The translations under genes and the position numbers were made by a program. Below, piece after piece: positions 1 through 12,536 of a DNA stretch of 64,000 nucleotides. The first letter of the stretch is position 1. The number at the start of each line of letters is the position of its first letter. A model generated the notes under the pieces. The model ran no database searches, was not told where the DNA came from, and saw only the letters and a list, made by a program, of their open reading frames with translations. Source of the stretch: Tetranychus cinnabarinus (taxonomy: Eukaryota; Arthropoda; Arachnida; Trombidiformes; Tetranychidae). The stretch lies in assembly GCA_022266195.1 (NCBI GenBank), contig WHVY01000005.1, positions 496,001 through 560,000 on the forward strand, in the 5' to 3' direction.

Positions 1-1648
1 TAAGAAAAAACAAATTAGAGCAATTCCTATTGTCATCTCATGAAATCACAATTGTAAGTTCATGTCATCATAAGTCTAAAGTCTAGTGAACCTGACTATT
101 TTTTTAATCATTAGATATTATGCTCTATAAAATACTTAATAAATCATCGATAATTGCCTTGATATATTAATTTTTTAAGCTCGTGTATAGAATGATTCAC
201 TAATTCAGAGAATTTATTTGGAGTTAAGACTATTAACTTAATAGCATTAATAGGTTTGAAATTTAAATCACTAAAGCTCTTCTTCAGTTGAAATTTTACT
301 GACTGAGCGGCTTGACCGGCTAGCTTAAAAGCGGCAGATTTGACAATATTCAAAGATAATAACTTATAAATTGAATTTACTATTGTTTAATTTACTTTTA
401 GCACATATTAGCATAATTCAATTTTTTCCTAGAACTATACATTGTATTCGAAAATATCTTTAGTTCATAAGTTCCTTTATTTTAGTTGCTTCAGTTTGCA
501 AGTCTAAACGATTGACATTTAACATTTGGGTTAAGTCGCAAACCAGAAAATTTTCTAAGGAAAGAGTTGAAGGTTCACTTGAAAGGGTAAATTTTTTAGT
601 CGTAATTGCAAGAAAAATTTTCTTATTTTTAACTATTAGTATCATATCGATCAAATTTCAAATACATTTACTTATTAAAACAAGAAATAGACAAATCAGC
701 CTTGAAATTTAAGTCTGGCTGTAAATTAATAAGAATCTATCGAATGATTTCGCAAATCTTCAAAATTTGAGAAGATCAAAAAATGCCACAATTTGATTTG
801 AATTCAATTTTAAGCGAGATGAGAGAATATGAAAAATTCTTGAATTGATTAATCAGAAGACTTTGTCAATTTCAAAGATTTTGAATGTGATCAAGTACAT
901 GTCTGTGAATCTTAAAAACTTACTTTGAAGGATTGGTGAATTTGAATGTCATCATGAAACAGTAAACAATAATTCATCCATCAGTCCATTACACCAGATT
1001 AAAACCTTCGAATCAAAACAAAAGTTGAACGGTTAGGTATTGAGTCTGTTAATTCACTGCCACTGATCAAAACTTGTATAGTTGTTTAACTAAATTTATA
1101 AATTACGATATTGCACAATTGTACAAAATTACAACTAAAAAATTAATGAGTTTACAAACTTGTCAGCTATTGATTGGAAATTTTCATTAACTTGTAATAC
1201 AAAGTTGGAATCAGCCGTTGTTTCATTAATCTGAAACCCAAATTGATTCTGTTATTGGCTGACTGGCTTCAGCAATCTGTAGCTGTAATTCTGGTTTCGA
1301 TAGTATCGATTGTCTTTTACTATCGATGCTTCATTAAAAAACTGTGACCTTCCAGATTTTTATTAACTCCCCACTTTACCCGAGTCTAATCAAGGTAATT
1401 ATTATTGTTCTTCTTTTCTTTAATTAAATAATCTTTTAAATTATTGTTTTCATTCATTTATGCGACTATAAATTTACTGTCCAATTTGCTGTTGAAACGA
1501 TCTCTACTTTTTTTATATCAAGTGCTAAATTGTAATCTAATTTTTATTTTGTTTCTCTCCTTCTCTTGTTATCATTTTCTATTTTTTTCATTTCAGATAT
1601 CTTGAGTTAAGTTTAGAGGACAAACAAGTCACATAATTTTGCATCAAA
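1..1648. other. Upstream region of V-ATPase B, no gene recognised
   Basis: AT-rich sequence with no recognisable conserved gene. Two short open frames on the minus strand (144-353 and 460-654, 69 and 64 residues) have no similarity I recognise and no convincing splice sites joining them. They could be the 3' end of a gene truncated by the window edge, but this is unsupported. The stretch next to the V-ATPase gene looks like its leader: a possible donor near 1394 and a clear acceptor (pyrimidine tract then CAG) at about 1596 suggest a 5' UTR intron of about 200 bp just before the ATG at 1649. Confidence 0.4.
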
Positions 1649-3811
1649 ATGACGGTTAATGAATGGGTTCCTCAAAATGTTGGTCTTACTCAACATAAAT
1701 TAGCGGTGACTCGGGACTATATCAATCAACCTAGATTATCTTACAAGACTGTATGTGGTGTGAACGGTCCATTGGTTATTCTTGACGATGTCAAATTTCC
1801 TATGTATGCCGAGATCGTCAGATTGACCTTACCTGATGGAACAGTTCGTTCCGGTAAAGTTCTTGATGTTCGAGGATCAAAGGCTGTCGTCCAAGTCTTT
1901 GAGGGTACCTCTGGAATTGATGCCAAGTTCACAAATTGTGAATTTACTGGTATGAGCCTATTTATTTTATCCTCACCTAATATTTTCACCTCATTCGACT
2001 TCCTCAATTTTCTCAATCCTTCTACTTTACACAAGATGAAAACATGCATTTAGCTACCCTTTAATGCATATTATATGCTTCAAAATACTCAAAATCTATT
2101 CTTGCTGTAATGTTCGTAGGGTTAGGTTTAGAACTGTAAAGGTTATCATGATATTTTATTCCTTTTCCTCATAGTTTCAAGTTAGATCCATAACATTAAG
2201 CTTTCATTGCTTCCAATTTTCTTATCATATCTTCTATTTGTTTGATGAGAATGCTTTATCTTGATTGTTTGCATTCTATGACGTTTTGAAGGTGGAAAGA
2301 GAAAATGAGAGATGAACAATAACGGTAGATTGAGAGGGATGAAAGAGAAGAAAGAGACGAAAGTAACTGAGATACTCAGCTACTATGAAACTGAGCATGA
2401 TCATGAAACCACCATAATGAAATTTATTCTAATTGAATTCTAATTCTTTCTTTTAATTACCAGGCGATATTCTTCGACAACCCGTGTCTGAAGACATGTT
2501 AGGTCGTGTTTTCAATGGATCCGGTAAACCCATTGATAGAGGTCCACCAGTATTAGCTGAAGATTATCTTGACATCGAAGGACAAGCCATAAACCCAGAA
2601 TCTAGAACTTACCCCGAAGAGATGATCCAAACTGGCATATCAGCCATAGATGTAATGAACTCAATTGCCCGAGGTCAAAAAATTCCAATTTTCTCAGCAT
2701 CAGGTTTACCGCACAATGATATTGCTGCACAAATTTGTCGACAAGCAGGTCTTGTTAAATCACCAGACAAAGATGTACCTGATGATAATTTTGCCATTGT
2801 TTTCGCTGCAATGGGTGTAAATATGGAAACAGCTAGATTTTTCAAACAAGATTTCGAAGAAAATGGTTCTATGGAAAATGTCTGCTTGTTCCTTAACTTA
2901 GCTAACGATCCAACTATTGAACGTATCATTACTCCCCGTTTAGCTTTAACTACTGCCGAGTTTCTTGCTTACCAATGTGGTCGTCACGTTCTTGTCATTC
3001 TTACCGATATGTCATCTTATGCTGAAGCTTTGAGAGAAGTATGTTCATTTTTCGTTCATGCATAGAATCTTTCACAAAAATTACCGCTAGATATTAATAT
3101 TGTGTAAAAATTTTGAATCTTTAGGTATCTGCTGCACGTGAAGAAGTTCCCGGTCGTCGTGGTTTCCCCGGTTACATGTACACTGATTTGGCTCAAATTT
3201 ATGAAAGAGCTGGTCGAGTAGAAGGTCGAACTGGTTCAATTACGCAGATTCCTATTCTTACCATGCCAAACGACGATATTACCCATCCAATTCCCGATCT
3301 CACAGGTTATATTACAGAGGGTCAAATTTACGTTGACCGTCAATTAAACAACAGACAAATTTATCCTCCAATCAACGTACTTCCTTCTTTAAGTCGTCTT
3401 ATGAAATCTGCTATTGGTGAAAACATGACTCGAAAAGATCATGCTGATGTTTCCAACCAATTGTATGCTTGTTACGCTATTGGTAAGGACGTACAATCTA
3501 TGAAAGCTGTCATTGGTGGTGAAGATTTGACCCCTGAAGATTTATTATATCTTGAATTCTTGAACAAATTCGAGAAAAACTTTATTTCTCAGGTAAATTT
3601 TGAAGTTAATTTTATCTATCAAAACATACAATTATATATTTACATCTTCTATTTTCAGGGTAATTACGAAAACCGAACAATTTTCGAGTCATTAGATATT
3701 GGTTGGCAATTGCTGAGAATATTCCCCCGTGACATGTTGAAACGAATTCCTCACAGTACCCTCAATGAGTTCTACCCACGTCAGTCAACTGGACCAGCCC
3801 AAGCAAAATGA
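1649..3811 (+). CDS. Vha55: V-type proton ATPase subunit B
   Basis: Non-catalytic nucleotide-binding B subunit of the V1 sector of the vacuolar proton pump, which acidifies lysosomes, endosomes and secretory vesicles and energises apical membranes in arthropod epithelia. Four exons join in frame: 1649-1949, 2464-3038, 3125-3592 and 3659-3811, giving 498 residues, the usual family length of about 490-510. Near-universal family blocks are present: the N-terminal beta-barrel, SEDMLGRVFNGSGKPIDRGP, YPEEMIQTGISAIDVMNSIARG, GLPHNDIAAQICRQ, and the C-terminal stretch ending in LNEFYPR. Introns 2 and 3 are very short (86 and 66 bp). The ATG at 1649 starts the conserved N-terminus and follows an apparent 5' UTR splice acceptor near 1596. 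Nothing is broken or unusual. The symbol is the Drosophila name of the orthologue. Confidence 0.97.
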
Positions 3812-5536
3812 TTCCTCCATTGTTTCATTCCTTTATTTTTATCTTTTGCTTCGAATTCAATGCTGTTATGAATATTCCAGAATGGGACTAATAGTCTCCA
3901 GACTAAACTATAACTAAAAATTTACACAAGCAATCGATTTTATTGGTTATGCTTTAATGAAATTGAACTGTTTTTCACAGTAGAATGCAATCTTCAAGTT
4001 TGTTTCTTTTGGTTCAAAATCATGTTATCATATTTAAAGATTGAGTTTGGTTTTGCCATCACTGGAAGATAAACCAAAAAGTTTTTATCATCGGATCCCA
4101 AAAAGCAACAACCCCTACTCACACAATCGCTTGTTTCTTCGTCTCTCCAGAAACTTTAATTATTTTTTTTCACTCTCCTTTGTTTTCTAATAACTTAATA
4201 TTTTTTTGTTGTCTGTTCTAGACTCAAATCATTTGTCAATATAATCAAGAATCAGCCAAAATGAAGAGTAAAGTTTGTTCAATCTGTTTAAGGTAAAGAT
4301 GGGAAAAACTAAAGTTGTTGGCTCTGTGTGTAAACCATTTTAAACGGTGTGTATCCAATTGATCAGATATCATCAAACAAAAATGATACAAAAAAACAAG
4401 ATTATTGATGCACTTCTTTTTTCACTCTTTAAATCGGTTTTATTCCTTTTATCTTATTCGGTCAACATAGTCAAGTTTATCAATATTTCGCTTTTCATTC
4501 TATTCTCTGAAAAGATTCCATTGCGATCCAACCTAACTTCTAACTTGGATTTCTTGCCATTGAAATCCTACAATTCAAGAGAATCACAATTCCCAATAGT
4601 TCAGACATTCTTGTGAATCATAATCTTATAAAAAGCTATGAAAAATGAGTCATTTTGCAATCTATCTTGACTATAGAAAAATAAATTCATCAATTCAACT
4701 TGACATCAACATCAATTAACTTTTCAAGCCAGTTGCGTTGCTTTTTCAATCGTTTTTCACACTTTCAGTCATCCATGACACCCTTACTGATTATCTTACT
4801 GTTAGAGTCAGGTTCATCTGCTTGATGCTTGTAATAACACCTGAACTAGTGGAAACCTTTCACCTATGTTTTTACATCTGAAAACTCAATGTAACTTTTT
4901 CACTAAATTAATTATCATCAAGAACTCCCCTTGAAACTAGAAAAATTTTATGTTGTTTTAAGAGCGCAATTTTTAATTCTTTATTTAAAATCAGCTTGAA
5001 TTTTTTTCAGATTCAATCATGCACATTAGATCAGATCAAATCAGATCAACCAATTCTATGCACTTTCTTTTACAATCTGATAAGATAACATTATTGTTAT
5101 TTCTGATTAGATGGTCAATTTATTAATAAAAGCTCAATTTATCTATTTCAACAAGTTATAGGTAATTGGCGAAATTGATTTAAGTTCAGCGTTTTCTCAT
5201 AAAGACCAGTTCAATCTGAATTTTCTTTTTGGTCATTTGTCATATTTGAATAGACAATTTGCTATTTATTTATCAACCCTTGATTAATCAATTTCACGTG
5301 ACCATTTGCTGCATTTCAATTTGAAATTTTCAAGTCAGGCGCTTTAAGAGCCCTCTTCTAAAGCCAGCCCAATCTCATGGGTTTTTTGTTTTGCTTCAAT
5401 TTTGAATATTTTTTAGATGGATAGAAATGAAGATTATTTCTAACAATTCATATTGAGTGTTGTCCTATTTGGTTTGTGCTGCCATTTTTGTTTTTTCCTT
5501 CTTCACACAGTTTCTATTCCTTAATTAAGTGTAATC
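3812..5536. other. Intergenic gap, V-ATPase B to DDX20
   Basis: About 1.7 kb of AT-rich sequence. It holds the V-ATPase B 3' UTR and, towards the right, the promoter and leader of the helicase. The one open frame here (4347-4616, 89 residues) is hydrophobic and low in complexity and resembles no family I know, so I do not call it. A short cluster of repeated AGATCA-type words lies near 5025-5050. I see no RNA gene or mobile element. Confidence 0.4.
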
Positions 5537-8351
5537 ATGGAATCAAAAGAAGAAACTCTTTATCCAAATAATCAAATTGCTCGTAAACTAGATCCAGCTG
5601 ATGTCTGCATCAACGAGGTTTTGTTTGAAAATATTCGATTCGCTCATCTGAACTTAGACCAAAGACTTCTCAAGGGTCTAGCCAGATCTGGATTCAAAAA
5701 ATTATCGACTATTCAAAAAGAATCTGTTCCGCTTGGAAGAATCGGTGTTGACATGGTTCTTCACGCTCGCTCAGGTACCGGTAAAACTTGTGCATATACT
5801 TTGATCGCTTTGGACTCACTTCTGTCCAGTGATAACACTCAAGTTTTAATTGTTACCCCCACCCGAGAGATTGCCTTGCAAGTGTCAGAGGTAGTTAAAA
5901 CTATTGGTACATACATAGAAAATTTGAAAATAGCTTTGGTAACCGGTGGATTTAAAGTTCAACGAGATAAGGACAACCTGCAAAATGCTCAAATTGTTAT
6001 TGGCACACTTGGGAGATTGATTCAACTAATAGAGTTCAAATATCTTCCAACTAGTTCGATTCGTTTATTAATTCTCGACGAAGCTGATAAATTGTTCGAA
6101 GACCAGTTGCGAGAACAGCTTAGTGCGCTTCTTGCTCATATGCCAGAAGCAAGACAAACGATCGCTGTCAGTGCCACTTTTCCGCCAAATATGAAAGTAT
6201 TCATAGAAAAATTCTTGAAAGATCCTCAAATTATAAAAACAAATGAAAACGTGCAATTTCCTGCCAAAAATGCGCAATTCTATGCCGTGGTTCCTGATCG
6301 AATGCATATTTCTCATAAGATAAAATTGATCAAAAAGTGGATTGACAACCTGACTTTTGATCAACTTATTATTTTTGTAAACACCAAAGAAAGGTATAAT
6401 TTTCTTAACTTCTTAGCTTAAAAAAAGTACAAAAGTGTATCATAAGTAGTGTAAAGGAGTGCTGATAAAAAAATTCAACATTTAAGCTAAGAGTTGAGAT
6501 TTGGTGAATTTGTAGGAGCATAAAAACTGACATGCAACCACGAAACTCACTTTCCTGATTAAATCAAGAATCAAATCTGACAACATAAGCAATACAGTGA
6601 TATCGTTTTTTGTATGATCTAATATTTCAACATGGTATGTTCCATAAATGAAATTTAATATTGAGTCTCAAAACTTTAAGGTCAGAATCAAGAGAATTTT
6701 TGATAAATTGAAGAGTGTCAGATCAACCATGTTCACAAATATAATAAGTTTTATCGGCAAAAAAGTTTCAGCTCATTCTCTGTTATCCTCGTTGTTCTCG
6801 CTAAAAGCGAATAACTTGGGAGAATTGTTGTACAGAAACGAGATTTCGCCAAAATGAGTGCATTTTCTGGTTGACCATCAAAAGTTACATGGACTCAGTT
6901 TCTATGTTCCTACAAACCCACCAAGTCTCAACTCTTAACTCAAATGCTCGCTTTCTACCAGTACTCCTTTCACTGAAAACTTTTAATAGCTAATTATTTC
7001 TGATTGCTTATTATTGGTTCACAATTAACAAATTTAAGATGCTACAAATAGCTAGTTATATTTAAATGGATAAGTCCATTTCTTTTCAGAGCAGTTTAAA
7101 GTTATGTGATCATTTTTTCGGAACTAATTCGAAAATTATTTGATTGATATTTATTTTTCTTCCATTTATTTGCGAACAGCGGACAAAAAATTGCTGATGA
7201 TTTTCGTGAAAAGAAAAAATATCGTTGTATGTATCTATTTGGTGACCTACCGCAAACAGAAAGATTTGATATCTTCAAAAAGTTTCATGGTTCAAAGTAC
7301 AATATACTTGTAACTACTGACCTTTTTAGTCGAGGAATTGATTGCCATAATGTCAACATGGTTATCAATGTTGATTTACCCATTGACGAAGAGACTTTTT
7401 TACACAGAATTGGAAGAGCTGGACGTTTTGGTTAGTAAATATTTCCATTTTTATTATAATATTAATTTTCCAACCATCCAGGTCGTCCAATTTTCAATAT
7501 TTCAATAATCTTTTCTACTTTTTTAGGTATGAGTTGTTTAACTCTCACTTTAGTGAAAAGTGGTCCCGAAGAATTGATTTACGATGAATTATCAAAATCT
7601 CTGAATTTTGAAAAACACAAAATGCCTGAGGATTTGAAAACCAATAATCCATGGGGAGTTTTAGATGAACGCTATCGAACTGTTGAGCTAACAGATTGGC
7701 AAAAGCTTGATAGAATGATAAACTCTCATAGATTCCGTCCGCCGTGTCGAAGAAGGCGAGCCTGTCCATCATTTCACGAAAAGGATATACATGCCCCTCT
7801 CCCCGAATGTCACATTGTAGAGAAGACACCTGAAGAGATGGATAAAGCATTTGAAGAAGAAGAGAAAAAGAAGATAGAATTCATTCGTAAACACGGTCGT
7901 CTACCTCGCGCTAATTTCATGTAAGTAATTGTTAATTTTAAATATGGTGCTGAAGTTAACGTCTTTTATTTTCATCTACAGGAAAAGACTCGGCATACAC
8001 TATAGGAAATACCCTGGTCTTATTATTACCGTTGAAAATATGGACAGACCCGAAGAATTCGAAGAAATAATAGAAAAGGCTAAGGGTAAACCTGTAGAGT
8101 TTTGGTCATCAACAGACGATTCTGATGAGGAAGAAGTGGAAAAAATGCCTGCTGGAGGATGGCCAGGGTGCTGTGGAGGACATATAATGCCTGGAACACC
8201 GCGATGGTTCTCATTGGATGAGCATGGCCAGCCAATAAAACATCAAGTTAGGACACAGAAGCTGATTAATATTGAAGATAAAGAAGTGAAACTTAATGAA
8301 GTCGAAACTATTCTCGCTAGTTTCAATAAAAGTTCCCAAAGTCGAAAGTAA
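5537..8351 (+). CDS. DDX20: DEAD-box RNA helicase DDX20 (Gemin3-like)
   Basis: ATP-dependent RNA helicase resembling Gemin3, the helicase of the SMN complex that assembles spliceosomal snRNPs. Four exons: 5537-6393, 7180-7430, 7527-7920 and 7982-8351, for 623 residues. Visible motifs: Q-motif region about 52-66, motif I ARSGTGKT (77-84), Ia PTREIA (108-113), II DEAD (181-184), III SAT (212-214), and in the second RecA lobe TTDLFSRGID and HRIGRAGRFG. GTGKTCAYTLIALDSL and IRLLILDEADKLFE match DDX20 rather than other DEAD-box families. Human DDX20 is about 820 residues, so this one has a shorter tail; it ends in an acidic, Lys-rich region with a Trp/Cys/Gly-rich patch (PAGGWPGCCGGH). Intron 1 (786 bp) is much longer than the others and contains an inverted-repeat element. 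The family call is strong; an SMN-complex role is inferred. Confidence 0.9.
6449..6974. mobile_element. MITE-like inverted-repeat element in DDX20 intron 1
   Basis: A roughly 525 bp segment bounded by imperfect inverted repeats of about 85 bp. The left arm is 6449-6534 and the right arm 6888-6974. When the right arm is reverse-complemented both share GAGTGCTG/GAGTACTG, AAGAGTTGAGA, TTGGTG and TTTGTAGGA in the same order and spacing. It sits wholly within intron 1 of the helicase gene, explaining why that intron is far longer than its neighbours. The interior has no convincing protein (one 69-residue frame). This fits a non-autonomous DNA transposon. I could not define a clean target-site duplication. 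Confidence 0.65.
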
Positions 8352-9148
8352 CACAAATATTTCTACTTATAAGCATCTTCCTTTTTGTTAAATTAAGAGA
8401 CTATTTATGAGAGATAATACAAATCTACTTTGCCATTTTAGAATACAATTTTAATGTCAATTGTGGATGCATCTTTGTGCAATTTGATCTTCTGTATGAT
8501 CATTTATTACTCTATTATACATGTATATAGCATTTAAACTCAAATCTTACAATGCCGGGAAATAACTTATATTTTATGGTAAAATCACCCATAAAATTTC
8601 CAGACGAGGTAGGATTAGTTAAATTTTGATTAAGATGAGCTTTTGTGATAAATTTCATGATTAAAAGTCTATTGTTCTAAGAAAAATTGTACCTTATAAA
8701 TATTTGAATTAAGTAATAAAAGACGAAGCTATGAATAATATATTTAACTTTCTTAATCGTAAAGTGCTTCGATTTGAAAATTGCCTTTTAAATGTTGACG
8801 CAATCAACTCATCCGACGTTTCATAAGGATGATGTTGATGGATGAGTTGTCTGATGTGAGTCTTACGCAGTCTCTTTACTAGTCTCTAGGAAAATGGAAA
8901 TGTTTTCAATGGAAAAAACAAACTTGGTTTGGTTTGAAAAAAGTGTTAACTTGGTTAGTAAGTGTTTAATTTTCCTCTTGAAATGGTTTAAGTTTTATTT
9001 TTTCTTATTTAATTCATTGTTTTTTTGTTATAAACCTTTGTTAATTGTTGCCTGGAAATACTATTCGCTTAAAAAGCGCTTTCGTCAGTGTTGAACCTAC
9101 ATTGAGCTTGGATTTTCTTTTCTTTCAATATAAACGGAACACTAAATT
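8352..9148. other. Intergenic gap, DDX20 to BCAT
   Basis: Holds the helicase 3' UTR and the upstream region of the aminotransferase gene. The only structure seen is a perfect 10 bp stem: CAACTCATCC at 8805-8814 pairs with GGATGAGTTG at 8840-8849 around a 25 nt loop. A 66-residue frame at 8894-9094 is hydrophobic, AT-driven and unrecognised, and is not called. Confidence 0.4.
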
Positions 9149-10992
9149 ATGGTATCAAGTTTTATGAGAGTTTCTCGTCGACTTCTATCGACTGTCAACA
9201 CAAGCACCTTCAAGGTAACTATTGTTTTAAATTTTTGAGTCCTACCTTTTTTGTGTTTATCCATTGATGATGGCTGTTACTGTGTATTTGTAAATTTTAT
9301 TATCACCAGCTACTAAGAAATAGTGATTCCAATTTTACTTACCTTTAGAAAGAGGTTGAAAAGTCTTCATCATTTTCGATCCAACACAGAACTTGATTAT
9401 TGTCAGCTGCTTTGTAATGATGTTTCGTTATACAAAATTTTATTTTATTTTAACTTACCAATTTTTTCTCTTTCCCTCCAAAAAAAGGCTGAAAATCTTC
9501 GTGTAACTTTGTGTCCACCTGATCAACGTAAACCTAAACCAACAGATCCGAACTCATTACAATTTGGAAAATTGTTTAGTGACCATTTACTTTCAATAAA
9601 GTGGACCCAGAAAAATGGTTGGAACGACCCTGAGATAATACCTTTTCAAAATTTCACCATACACCCTGCCTCTAAAGCAATTCATTATGCTCAAAGTGTG
9701 AGTTATTTTAATGCATTAGATTATTGATAATTTATTATATTTTCTTCACATTAATTAGATATTTGAAGGAATGAAAGCATTTCGTGGAGTCGATGGCAAA
9801 ATTAGATTGTTCAGACCAGAAGCAAATATGGCAAGGTTTCTTAGAAGCGCAGAAAGAGCCAGCCTAGCTTCATTTGATCCAGATGAGCTTCTTAAATGCT
9901 TGAAGAAATTAATTACTATTGAAGCTGATTGGGTCCCGAATTGGGAATTCACGTCACTATATATCAGACCTACTTTTATGGGGACAGAGCCCGCTCTTGG
10001 GGTCAACCCTTCGATTGAGTCCCACTTGTACGTGATTGTTAGTCCAGTAGGATGTTATTTCGGTACCAAAATTGAACCAGTTTCCCTTTACGCAGACCCA
10101 CGTTGGGTTCGTGCTTGGCCAGGCGGAGCAGGATCTTCTAAGTTATCAGCCAATTATGCTCCTACTCTGTCCATTCAGAAGAAAGCCGAAGAGAAAGGCT
10201 GTCAACAAGTTTTGTGGTTGTATGGAGAAGATCATCAAATCACCGAAGTTGGTGCTATGAATGTTTTCGTTTACCTAATTAACGAACAAGGAGAAAAGGA
10301 ATTGGTTACGCCTCCATTGAATCAAGGTGTTATTTTACCAGGAGTTACCAGAGACTCTGTCTTAGCCGTTACTAGAGAGTGGGTTAGTTAAGCAAGTTAT
10401 ATTTTTACAATCCATATGTTCCCCTTTGTTTGCGTCTTGTTTTTTCCAAATAACCATGAACAAATCCTGACGTAATGCTAAGGGGAATTTGTCCTTGATA
10501 AGCAATCATTTTAATGGATACTAGCCTCTTTAATATCTCTTTCTTCATGAATCATGATATTAACATCTTGTTAATCTTTCTTTATCGATCTAGATCTGTA
10601 AGATTGATTAGATCATTTCAATTATGGAGATAATTTTTCAGTCGTGTTTATCTCATATATGAGGATAAGATCATTGATACATTATAGCAAAAACTAATAG
10701 TTTGCCACTCATTAACTTACTTTTTTTCTTGCAGAATCAATTCAAAGTTAACGAAAGGATCATTACTATGAAGGAAGTGTGCAAGGCTCACGAGGAAAAA
10801 CGTCTATTGGAAATGTTCGGAGCAGGAACTGCTGCAGTTGTTTGCCCAATAGGCCGAATCAATTTTAACAATAAAGATTATTTTATACCTTCCGAAAGTA
10901 AAGAAAATATAAGCAATCGTTTGCTAACAACCCTGACCGACATTCAATATGGTAAAACGGAGTACAAAAATTGGACACAAATAGTCTGTTGA
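9149..10992 (+). CDS. BCAT2: Branched-chain-amino-acid aminotransferase, mitochondrial
   Basis: PLP-dependent transaminase interconverting Leu, Ile and Val with their 2-oxo acids, using 2-oxoglutarate/glutamate as partner; first step of branched-chain amino acid breakdown. Four exons: 9149-9214, 9488-9697, 9759-10382 and 10735-10992 (385 residues, normal family size). The first exon encodes a basic presequence, MVSSFMRVSRRLLSTV, indicating mitochondrial import. Hallmarks: LQFGKLFSDHLLSIKW, PFQNFTIHPASKAIHYAQS, IFEGMKAFRG, the PLP lysine in GSSKLSANYAPT (about K220), WLYGEDHQITEVGAMNVFVY and GVILPGVTRDS. The human mitochondrial redox CxxC (CQVC) reads AVVC, so that thiol switch is absent. A poly(A) signal AATAAA lies at 11017-11022, just before the duplicated VPS4 segment. 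Confidence 0.95.
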
Positions 10993-11042
10993 CGATAAAT
11001 AGTTGTAACGCTTGCAAATAAAATTCCAGCATTCCAGAATTA

Positions 11043-12536
11043 TTGTTTACATTTTCAATTAATGATTTGTGCTACATGTTGTTTTTTATCATTGAAACAC
11101 AATATTTTTCTAATATTTCGATTTATTTGTTTACATTTCTGTTCACCCAAGATGAGGTCCAATCTGATAAAGCTAAAGAAACTATCAGACAAAATTGCAC
11201 TGGTTATTTGGAGAGGGCAGAAAAATTAAAGGAATATTTAAGCAAGAAAAAGAAGAAGCCTGTTAAAGCAGGAGACTCGAATGTGGGTAACTCCAAGGAC
11301 AATAAAAGTGACGATAGCGATGAAGAAGATAAAGACATTTATTCACTTGTAAACGTCAACCATGGAGGGTATCTTATTGATCGGTCCACCTGGAACTGGT
11401 AAATCTTCCAAATTGTTAGCTAAAGCTGTAGCCACAGAGGCCAATAATTCCACTTTCTTCTCGGTATCTTCATCCAATCTGGTTTCAAAATGGCTTGGTG
11501 AAAGTGAAAAACTGGTTAAAAGTCTCTTTACAATGGCTCGTAAAAAGAACCAAGCATAATCTTCATCGATGAAATCGATTCTTTATGTAGTTCTCGATCA
11601 GATAATGAATCGGAATCGGCTCGACGTATCAAGACTGAATTTCTAGTTCAAATGCAAGGTATTTAATGTTATTCTTTTTATGATGGTAGTAACATATGTA
11701 AGACTTAAAACATTAAATGTTTTCTTTATTTCCTTCTTCTGTTTCAATTAGGTCTTGGAAACGACAATGATGGTATTCTAGTGTAACGAGCTACAAATAC
11801 CTTGGGTTTTAGACTGATATATTCCCTTTCCTGAAGAAAATGCCTCACAGCCTGACTGAAAATGATTTGAAGGAGCTTGCTCATAAAACAGAAGGTTTCT
11901 CTGGTGCTGATATTAGTGTTTTGGTTCGTGACGCACTCATGCAGCCAGTTAGGAAAGTCCAAACTGCTACTCACTTTAAAAAGGTAAACTATAATCATAA
12001 ACAATTTATTTCTCTAGAAACTAATTGACTATATTTTAATCAATTCCTAGTATTTTGTAGAAGTAAAATTCGCTAGAATACGATTGATTTTTTGATTATG
12101 TGATTAATTTTAATAATATTTTATTCAATTAGGTACGAGGTCCTTCCCGATCAAATCCAAACGAAATTATCAATGATCTGCTAACTCCATGCTCTCCTGG
12201 TGATCGAGGGGCCATCGAAATGTCATGGGACGATGTTCCAGGCGATAAATTACTAGAACCAATAATTACAATGAGCGATATGTTGTTGTCATTAGCAAAT
12301 GCTAAGCCCACTGTTAATGATGCTGACTTGGTTAAATTGAAAGAATTCATGGAAAGTTTCGGACAAGAAGGTTAATCATACAAATTTGTTAAATGTATAA
12401 TATTTTAATCATAAATTTCTTTTTTGAAATAAACTACAAAATGATACAAAATTTCAATTTCACCCTGTCACCCAGAGAAAAATCTGATTTGCATCTTGCA
12501 TCATGCATCCAGTTATTCAAATTAAATCAACAATAT
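11043..12536 (+). pseudogene. VPS4 pseudogene (5'-truncated, multiply broken)
   Basis: A decayed copy of the intact VPS4 at 18849-20732, in opposite orientation. Similarity starts inside VPS4 intron 2, so the start codon and first two exons (N-terminal half of the MIT domain) are missing. Recognisable coding remnants are VQSDKAKETIRQNCTGYLER (from about 11157), the Walker A region (from about 11362), the SNLVSKWLGESEKL block, and the C-terminal exon to 12375. Damage includes a deletion of about 140 nt after the acidic linker, a one-base loss and a small insertion around Walker A, a frame break before the Walker B region (about 11545), a stop in GILV followed by two deletions (about 11780-11840). 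Introns are retained, so it arose by genomic duplication rather than retroposition. Similarity continues past the stop to about 12536. Confidence 0.9.
11043..12536. repeat. Left arm of VPS4 inverted duplication
   Basis: This 1.5 kb arm is reverse-complementary, with indels, to 18688-20398. The edges can be read directly. On the left, similarity begins in TTGTTTACATTTTCAAT at about 11043, only 50 bp after the BCAT stop. On the right it ends after AAATCAACAATAT at about 12536. The non-coding 3' flank, including CACCCTGTCACCCAGAG, is nearly identical in both arms while the coding part of this arm is damaged. Confidence 0.9.

Noticed and set aside
144..654. Two short minus-strand ORFs at the left edge
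   Set aside because: Considered as last exons of a gene cut by the window edge (a faint SPO11-like feel in one), but no splice pair joins them and the resemblance is too weak to call.
4347..4616. 89-codon ORF in the gap after V-ATPase B
   Set aside because: Hydrophobic, AT-driven composition, no family resemblance, no splice sites or signals tying it to a gene.
12482..12500. Possible transposon termini at the VPS4 duplication edges
   Set aside because: Edges of the two arms show no inverted terminal repeats or target-site duplication; plain inverted duplication explains them.
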